From: Qipengyuania spongiae
GTDB taxonomy: Bacteria > Pseudomonadota > Alphaproteobacteria > Sphingomonadales > Sphingomonadaceae
NCBI RefSeq assembly: GCF_026168555.1
Contig: NZ_CP092471.1
Location: forward strand, 1-64,000
Direction of reading: 5' to 3'
Length of the DNA stretch: 64,000 bases
Below the pieces are notes generated by a model. It saw only the letters and a program-made list of their open reading frames with translations. It was not told where the DNA came from and did not search any database. Of this stretch, positions 55,526 through 61,290 are shown piece by piece. Both the position numbers and the translations under genes were made by a program. How positions within the stretch are numbered: the stretch's first letter is position 1; each line of letters starts with the position of its first letter.

Positions 55526-56377
55526 ATGAGGGTACGTTCGACGATCGTGACCGGCGCAGGGGCCGGCCTTGGCGCGGCATTCGCAAAAGCGATCGCCGCA
55601 GATGGCTCCTCGGTCCTGGTGAACAATCGCCGCCATCAGGACCGCCCCTATCCGGCCGAGGAAGTCTCATCTGCAATCCGCGCCGATGGAGGCACTGCCG
55701 CCACGGACGAGCACGCCGTCGACCTGGACGGTGGTCCCGAAGCAATCGTCGACGCGGCGCTGCAACGCTTCGGCGGCCTGGATGCGCTGGTCCTCAACGC
55801 CGGGATCAGCGGGCCCGCGATCAAGGTCGGCGACGGCGACACCGAATTGCGGCAGGTATTGGAGATCAATTTCTTCGCAAACGCTCGGCTGATCGAAGCC
55901 GCGCTCCCGCATCTGCGCCGTTCGTCCTCCGCCCGGATCGTGGTCATTTCCTCGACCGGTGGGCTTCACGGCGTGCGCGGCCGCAGCGCCTACGCCGCGT
56001 CGAAGGGCGCAGTGACCGCCTATGCGCTGAGCCTTGCCGACGAGCTTCGGCGCGACGCGATCCATGTCAACGTCCTTGCCCCCTATGCTCACACCAAGAT
56101 GACCGACCGGCCCGGCCGCGCGCCCGATCCGCGGATGGCGCCCGAGGGCGCGGCCGCGATTTGCGCCTGGCTCGCTGGCGAAGCCTGCGACCGTACCGGC
56201 GAGATCTGGGTCGCGGGCGGCGGCCATGTTCGCGCGGCAAAGGCGATGGAAAGCCGCGCCGCCCCGTTCGGCCCTGCCAGGCTGGATGCGCTCGCAGCCA
56301 TGCCCGCCCCCCGCGGTTTCGATGGCGGCGAGGCCGCTTTCGCCGATTTCTATCAAGACGCATTCGGAGAGGACTGA
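55526..56377 (+). CDS. Short-chain dehydrogenase/reductase with C-terminal extension
   Basis: A 283-residue SDR. The cofactor motif is TGAGAGLGAAFA, NAGIS follows, and the catalytic tetrad includes VISSTGG and YAASKGA. The C-terminal 60 residues (ESRAAPFGPARLDALAAMPA) extend beyond a minimal SDR, as in 3-hydroxyacyl-CoA dehydrogenases of the MFE-2 kind. Its TGA overlaps the next ATG (TGATG). Confidence 0.9.
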   Translation: MRVRSTIVTGAGAGLGAAFAKAIAADGSSVLVNNRRHQDRPYPAEEVSSAIRADGGTAATDEHAVDLDGGPEAIVDAALQRFGGLDALVLNAGISGPAIKVGDGDTELRQVLEINFFANARLIEAALPHLRRSSSARIVVISSTGGLHGVRGRSAYAASKGAVTAYALSLADELRRDAIHVNVLAPYAHTKMTDRPGRAPDPRMAPEGAAAICAWLAGEACDRTGEIWVAGGGHVRAAKAMESRAAPFGPARLDALAAMPAPRGFDGGEAAFADFYQDAFGED

Positions 56378-57132
56378 TGAAAATAGAGGGCTGCACCGCT
56401 CTGGTGACCGGGGCCAATCGCGGCATCGGCAAGGGCTTCGTCGACGAACTGCTCGAACACGGAGCGCGCAAAGTCTACGTCGCCGCCCGCAAGCTCAAGG
56501 ACGCGCAGGAGGTGGCGGCCGCGGACAAGCGGCTCGAACCCATTCAGCTCGACGTTTCCGATCCTGACCAGATCACCGCTGCTGCGGCCAACTGCAAGGA
56601 TGTCGACCTGCTGGTGAACAATGCCGGCGTATTCCATCTCGGCCAGACCTTGCTCGGCGCCGAGGACGAGGCTTCGATCCGCGAGACGATGGAGGTCAAT
56701 TTCTTCGGTCCCGTCCGCATGATCCGCGCCTTCGCGCCCGTGCTGAAGGCCAATGGCGGCGGGGCGGTGGTCAATGTGCTGTCGGCGGGCGGCATCGTCG
56801 CCGTCCCTTCGATGGGCGGCTACAGCCCTTCCAAATTCGCGATGCGCGCGGCGGGCGATTGTCTGCGCCCCGAACTGGCGAAACAGGGCACCACCCTGCA
56901 TGCGCTGATCGTCGGGTCGGTCGACACGCGGATGGCGAAGCATGTCACCTGGATGGAACAGGCCTCTCCGCGGGACATCGGCAAAGCCGGGATCGTCGCG
57001 GTCGAGCACAATATCGAGGAACACGACACAGATCCTCACGCAGTCTCGGTCCGTGCCTTCCTCGCACGCGATCCGGCGACGCTACGGGCGTCGATGGCGC
57101 GTGGGCTCGACAATCCGGACGGGAGGCGCTGA
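56377..57132 (+). CDS. Short-chain dehydrogenase/reductase
   Basis: A 251-residue SDR oxidoreductase: TGANRGIGKG cofactor motif, NNAGVFHLG, NVLSAGG and catalytic YSPSKFAMRAA. Substrate unknown. Overlaps the preceding SDR by one base and lies 1 base before the SnoaL-like gene, a tight three-gene operon. Confidence 0.92.
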   Translation: MKIEGCTALVTGANRGIGKGFVDELLEHGARKVYVAARKLKDAQEVAAADKRLEPIQLDVSDPDQITAAAANCKDVDLLVNNAGVFHLGQTLLGAEDEASIRETMEVNFFGPVRMIRAFAPVLKANGGGAVVNVLSAGGIVAVPSMGGYSPSKFAMRAAGDCLRPELAKQGTTLHALIVGSVDTRMAKHVTWMEQASPRDIGKAGIVAVEHNIEEHDTDPHAVSVRAFLARDPATLRASMARGLDNPDGRR

Positions 57133-57133
57133 C

Positions 57134-57664
57134 ATGGCCCACGCGAACACGCTCGAGACCATGCTCGCCAGGCAGGACATTCAGGACTGCATCATGCGCT
57201 ATGCCCGCGGCATCGATCGCGGTGACGAGGAACTGCTGCTTAGCTGCTATTGGGAGGATGCGCACGAGATTCACGGCCCTGCCTATAACGGGCCGGCCGT
57301 CCCCTATCTCAAGGAAGCCGCCAAGCGCATGAAGGCGAACAAGCCGGTCATGCAGCATTTCATCGGCAATGTTCACATCGAACTCGAAGGCGACGCGGTT
57401 GCCCAAGTCGAAACCTATATCCTGACCTTCGCACGCTTCGCCAAGGACGGACAGGATTTCGACACCTTCACCGGTGCACGCGCTTACGACCGTTTCGAGA
57501 AGCGCGAAGGCGAATGGCGCATCGCGCATCGCCAGGCAGTGTTCGACTGGAATCGCGACATGCCCAGTGCCGAGACCTGGTGCCTCGGGCTGTTCGACAC
57601 CGGCCATGCCGACATGGTCATGGGCGCCAAGGCACCCGACGACCTTACCTATTCCCGCAAATAG
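57134..57664 (+). CDS. SnoaL-like ring dehydratase/isomerase-type protein
   Basis: A 176-residue cone-fold protein. RQDIQDCIMRYARGIDRGDEE is the SnoaL_4 start, with YWEDAHEIHG and HFIGNVHIELEGD following. This branch includes steroid and bile-acid dehydratases such as BaiE and ring-hydroxylating-dioxygenase-like folds. GGGAGGCGCTGAC precedes ATG 57134. Last gene of the SDR operon, ending 120 bases before the TonB receptor remnant on the other strand. Confidence 0.87.
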   Translation: MAHANTLETMLARQDIQDCIMRYARGIDRGDEELLLSCYWEDAHEIHGPAYNGPAVPYLKEAAKRMKANKPVMQHFIGNVHIELEGDAVAQVETYILTFARFAKDGQDFDTFTGARAYDRFEKREGEWRIAHRQAVFDWNRDMPSAETWCLGLFDTGHADMVMGAKAPDDLTYSRK

Positions 57665-57783
57665 GAAATCGCCCGGCGGACTGGGGAGAGAGAGGAGCGT
57701 CCACCGGGCGAACAGCCTTTCGGCTTTGCCGTGATGAAGAGTCGGGCAACGCGACAGGAACGCGCCACCCGGCTCGTCTCGTA

Positions 57784-59439
57784 TCAGAACCGGACGGAGA
57801 CCTCCGCGCCGTATGTGCGCGGTGCACCGAGCCGTGATGCCTCGTCGCCGAAGAAGGCGATGGCGTTAACCCGGTAGAGTTCGTCGGTAATGTTACGGCC
57901 CCAGACCGAGAAGGTGAGGTCCGGCGTCGGGCTGATCGAGATGCGACCCGAGAGCAGGCCATAGGCGGGCTCGTTCGCCGAACCTTCGGGGTTCCAGCTC
58001 AGCCTGCCCTGCCGGTTGTAGTTCACGCTGGCAGAAAAGCCATCGATCCAGTTGCCGATGTCGGTCGTGTAGCGCGCGCCGAGGTTCCACTGGTAGCGTG
58101 GCGTGCGCTGGAGGAACTTGCCGTCGTTGACGTTGCCGACGGAGTCGGTGAAATCGATGTACTCGGTGTCGAGGAGGGTGAGCCCGCCCGTCAGCGACAG
58201 CCCAACCAGCGGCACGACCTGCGCCTCCGCCTCGATACCACGGATCTTGGCGTCGGCCGCGTTGTCGGTGATGTTACAGAGGCAGACGTCCGAAGTCTGG
58301 GTTACCTGTAGATCCTTGTATCGCATCGAGAATGCCGCAACGTTCAGGCGGGCGCGATTGTTGAAGAATTCGAACTTGCCGCCGATTTCGTAATTGTCGA
58401 CCGTTTCGGGATCGTAGCTGCTCTGCGCCGCGACGGGGTTGGCCGGATCGTCCTCGAACCCGCCGCCCTTGAAGCCGCTCGAATAGGTCGCGTAGAGCAG
58501 GATATCGGGGTTCGGCTGAAACTCCGCCGTGACCTGCGGCGTGAACTGATCCCAGCTGTTCGAATAGTCGGTGGTGTAACCGCCCCCCTCGACATAGGTC
58601 GGCGAAAGCGGCGAGGATGGCACCGGATCGTTCGGCGTGAAGCGATCCCCGGTCTCGAGCGCCAATCCCTGAACTGTGCCGCTCTTCTCGTCCCGCGAGT
58701 AACGCAGGCCGCCCACAATGCGGAACATGTCGTTGAAGCGGTAACCGAGCTGGCCGAAGATCGCGTAGGATTCGTTGGTGCCATCGTTGAACCAGGCGGA
58801 CTGGCCGTTCAGCGTCGGGATAACCGGGACACGAATCTCGAAGGAGATGATGTCGTCCTTGCTGACCTCGTCGTGCTGGAAATAGCCGCCGAGGATCCAG
58901 TCGAACCCGCTGCCTTCGGCTTCGGGGGAGACCAGGCGGAGTTCCTGGGTGAACTGGCTGATATCCTCCGCCTCGCGCACCGGCGAGCGGAACAGCAGCG
59001 GCACGATAATGCCAAAATTGTTGCTCGGCCCGATGCCGGTCTGATCGTAGACACTGAAGGCTTCGCCGTTACGGTAGCCGGTGATGCTGGTCAGCGTAGC
59101 GAAATCGAAATCGTAGGACATGTTCAGCGCAAGACCGAAGGCTTCGCGATGGAGCTGCTGCGGCGTCGGGTTGACGTCGCCCTTGTAGGTCTGCTGGTCG
59201 GGCAGACTTTCTCGAATGTCCAACCCGCCGGGACGCAGCGCGGCGACCTGCCGCCGGGCGTTGCTCCACGGACCCGAACCGGCTGCCGGGCCATCAACAG
59301 TGGCGGAGTGGAACCCGTTGGAATCATCGTTGGTGTAATCGGCGATCAGGACTGCCGAGAAATCGGAATCGATCGGCTCGAAGGCGATCTGTCCGCGCAT
59401 CTGAACGCTGTCGACATTGTCGAGATCGATGTCGCGGGC
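57784..59439 (-). pseudogene. TonB-dependent receptor, N-terminus removed by IS insertion
   Basis: The C-terminal 550 residues of an outer-membrane TonB-dependent receptor, running from the start of the barrel (RDIDLDNVDSVQMRGQIAFE) to the classic terminal SVRF. Barrel strands such as YEIGGKFEFFNNRARLNVAAF are intact. The signal peptide, TonB box and plug domain are missing: the frame meets a TGA inside the left end of the IS3 element at 59440. No receptor sequence continues past the element. Presumably the importer for the neighbouring catabolic island. Confidence 0.9.
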
Positions 59440-59465
59440 TGTCCCCCGTCAGCACCTATGGCACA
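59440..59465. repeat. IS left terminal inverted repeat
   Basis: Begins TGTCCCCCGTCAGCACC and ends GGCACA. It matches the reverse complement of the right end at 21 of 26 positions. It lies directly against the truncated TonB receptor. Confidence 0.85.
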
Positions 59466-59524
59466 GATTTGAGGTTGTGATTTAAGGAGGATTTGGGCTT
59501 CGTCGTAGTGACGAAGGAACGAAG

Positions 59525-59899
59525 ATGAAGCCCAAATCCTCCAATGCAAAATCACCGGCCGAGCGGGTGGTAAAGGACATCCGCCGCAAGACCCGTCGGC
59601 ATTTTTCCGCTGAAGATAAGATCAGGATCGTGCTCGACGGCCTGCGCGGTGATGACTCCATTGCCGAGTTGTGCCGCCGCGAAGGGATCGCACAGAGCCT
59701 GTATTACACTTGGTCCAAGGAGTTCATGGAAGCCGGCAAGCGCAGGCTTGCTGGCGATACAGCCCGTGCTGCGACCACAGACGAGGTGAAGGACCTGCGC
59801 CGTGAAGCGCGCGATCTGAAGGAATGTGTGGCCGATCTCACCCTGGAGAACCGTCTGCTCAAAAAAAGCATGACCGGGCTTGGGGGAGACGACGAATGA
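59525..59899 (+). CDS. IS3-family transposase OrfA (helix-turn-helix subunit)
   Basis: A 124-residue protein with a helix-turn-helix at about residues 30-62 (FSAEDKIRIVLDGLRGDDSI, then ELCRREGIAQSLYYTWSKEF) and a C-terminal leucine-zipper-like helix (DLRREARDLKECVADLTLEN). It binds the IS ends and, by frameshift, is fused to OrfB. Its TGA overlaps the OrfB ATG. Confidence 0.95.
   Translation: MKPKSSNAKSPAERVVKDIRRKTRRHFSAEDKIRIVLDGLRGDDSIAELCRREGIAQSLYYTWSKEFMEAGKRRLAGDTARAATTDEVKDLRREARDLKECVADLTLENRLLKKSMTGLGGDDE
59861..59867 (+). other. A7 slippery site for -1 frameshift between OrfA and OrfB
   Basis: Seven consecutive A residues near the OrfA 3' end, where OrfB is in the -1 frame and open across the site (from 59824). 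This is the usual programmed frameshift position of IS3 elements and would give the OrfAB transposase. Confidence 0.75.
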
Positions 59900-60876
59900 G
59901 GTATCCCGCATCCGAAAAGCTCGAGATCATCCGGATCGTCGAGCAGTCGCACCTGCCCGCCAAACGCACGCTGGACCAACTCGGTGTGGCACGGCGAACC
60001 TTCTACCGCTGGTATGACCGCTACCTCGAAGGTGGGCCGGAGGCGCTTCAGGACCGCCCTTCAGCGCCGAGCAGGGTGTGGAACCGCATCGGAAACGATA
60101 TCCAGGACCAGATCGTCGAGATGGCTCTGGAGCAGACCGATCTCAGTCCCCGCGAGCTGGCGGTGCGCTTCACCGACGAGAAGCGCTACTTCGTGTCCGA
60201 AGCCACGGTTTACCGGCTGCTGAAGGCCCATGATCTGATCACCAGCCCGGCCTACACGGTGATCAAGGCCGCCGAGGCGTTCCACACGCAGACCACCCGC
60301 CCCAACGAGATGTGGCAGACCGACTTTACCTACTTCAAGATTATCGGATGGGGCTGGGTCTATCTATCGACCGTGCTCGACGATTACTCGCGCTACATCA
60401 TCGCCTGGAAGCTCTGCACCACCATGCGAGCCGAGGACGTCACTGACACGCTCGATATGGCGCTGGCAGCCTCAGGCTGCGACCACGCCAACGTGCTGCA
60501 CAGGCCCCGCCTGCTGTCGGACAATGGCCCCAGCTACATTGCCGGGGAACTAGCCGAATACATCGAGGCAAACAGGATGAGCCATGTGCGCGGCGCTCCC
60601 TTCCATCCGCAGACGCAGGGCAAGATCGAACGCTGGCACCAGACCCTGAAGAACCGCGTGCTGCTGGAAAACTACTTCCTGCCCGGCGATCTCCACCAGC
60701 AGATCGAGGCCTTCGTCGAGCATTACAACCACTGCCGATACCACGAGAGCCTCGACAATGTGACACCTGCCGATACCTACTTCGGCAGGGCCCCTGCCAT
60801 CATCAAACGAAGAGAAAGGATCAAGCGAAAGACACTCGAACATCGGCGCTTGCAACACCGCAGGCTCGCCGCCTAA
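59896..60876 (+). CDS. IS3-family transposase OrfB (DDE integrase domain)
   Basis: A 326-residue catalytic subunit from ATG 59896. An HTH-like start (LDQLGVARRTFYRWYDRYLE) precedes the rve integrase core. The DDE triad is visible as Asp in WQTDFTYF, Asp in LLSDNGPSY and Glu in QGKIERWHQTLKN. No stop or frameshift interrupts it, so the element may be active. Confidence 0.96.
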   Translation: MRYPASEKLEIIRIVEQSHLPAKRTLDQLGVARRTFYRWYDRYLEGGPEALQDRPSAPSRVWNRIGNDIQDQIVEMALEQTDLSPRELAVRFTDEKRYFVSEATVYRLLKAHDLITSPAYTVIKAAEAFHTQTTRPNEMWQTDFTYFKIIGWGWVYLSTVLDDYSRYIIAWKLCTTMRAEDVTDTLDMALAASGCDHANVLHRPRLLSDNGPSYIAGELAEYIEANRMSHVRGAPFHPQTQGKIERWHQTLKNRVLLENYFLPGDLHQQIEAFVEHYNHCRYHESLDNVTPADTYFGRAPAIIKRRERIKRKTLEHRRLQHRRLAA

Positions 60877-60924
60877 CATCAAACCTCAGACGAGGCCCGC
60901 ACTCCGTAACTCTACGCCGCGAGT

Positions 60925-60950
60925 TGTGCCAAATGTTCTGACGACGGACA
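60925..60950. repeat. IS right terminal inverted repeat
   Basis: Starts TGTGCCAAATGTTCTG and ends GACGGACA; partner of the left repeat at 59440. It abuts the unrelated sequence that replaces the missing receptor part. Confidence 0.85.
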
Positions 60951-61069
60951 GGGAGGACTGGTCTTCGGTCTTCCAGAATGCCGAAAAGCTTGCCGCACGC
61001 TTAAACTTGTTTGTGGTGCGAACTGGCGAGGGACTGGCGCTAGTTGAAGGTGATGCGCCGACACTCTGA
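60951..61069 (+). pseudogene. C-terminal fragment of an unidentified protein cut by the IS
   Basis: Reading out of the IS right end in one frame gives EDWSSVFQNAEKLAARLN, then LFVVRTGEGLALVEGDAPTL and a stop at 61067-61069. The chain looks protein-like, but it has no start of its own and no recognised family. It may be the tail of a gene whose front was lost when the IS arrived. Confidence 0.35.
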
Positions 61070-61290
61070 ACCTGCAGACCGCACGCTGTGGCAGCGAAAC
61101 CCTACTTCTGAATGCAAACAATTGGGTGTACGTCACAAAATGGCGGACCAATAGACACGAACTGCCGGCGTGTGAAATCCGGATTAGTCGCCGGCGCTTG
61201 GCGCCTGCTTCTTCGTAGACTTGGCGTCGTGCACGAAATTGACAAACTCGACCGGGATGAAGCGTAGGATTAGAGGACATGGTCGCCGTC
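61070..61290. other. Gap between the IS flank and the RelA/SpoT-like gene
   Basis: With the fragment before it, 340 bases from 60951 carry no complete gene. This part is visibly AT-richer than the core genome. It contains GTCGCCGGCG-CTTG-GCGCC near 61190-61208, a small GC hairpin that could end the minus-strand gene's transcript. Nothing else is recognised. Confidence 0.4.

Larger units (their letters stand above)
59440..60950 (+). mobile_element. IS3-family insertion sequence, complete
   Basis: A 1511-bp element with OrfA and OrfB and imperfect 26-bp terminal inverted repeats (59440-59465 and 60925-60950, 21 of 26 positions matching, both beginning TGTCC when read inward). A -1 frameshift site joins the two frames. 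The 3-4 bases outside each end do not match (GGC left, GGG right), so no target duplication is seen, which suggests rearrangement after insertion. Confidence 0.93.
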
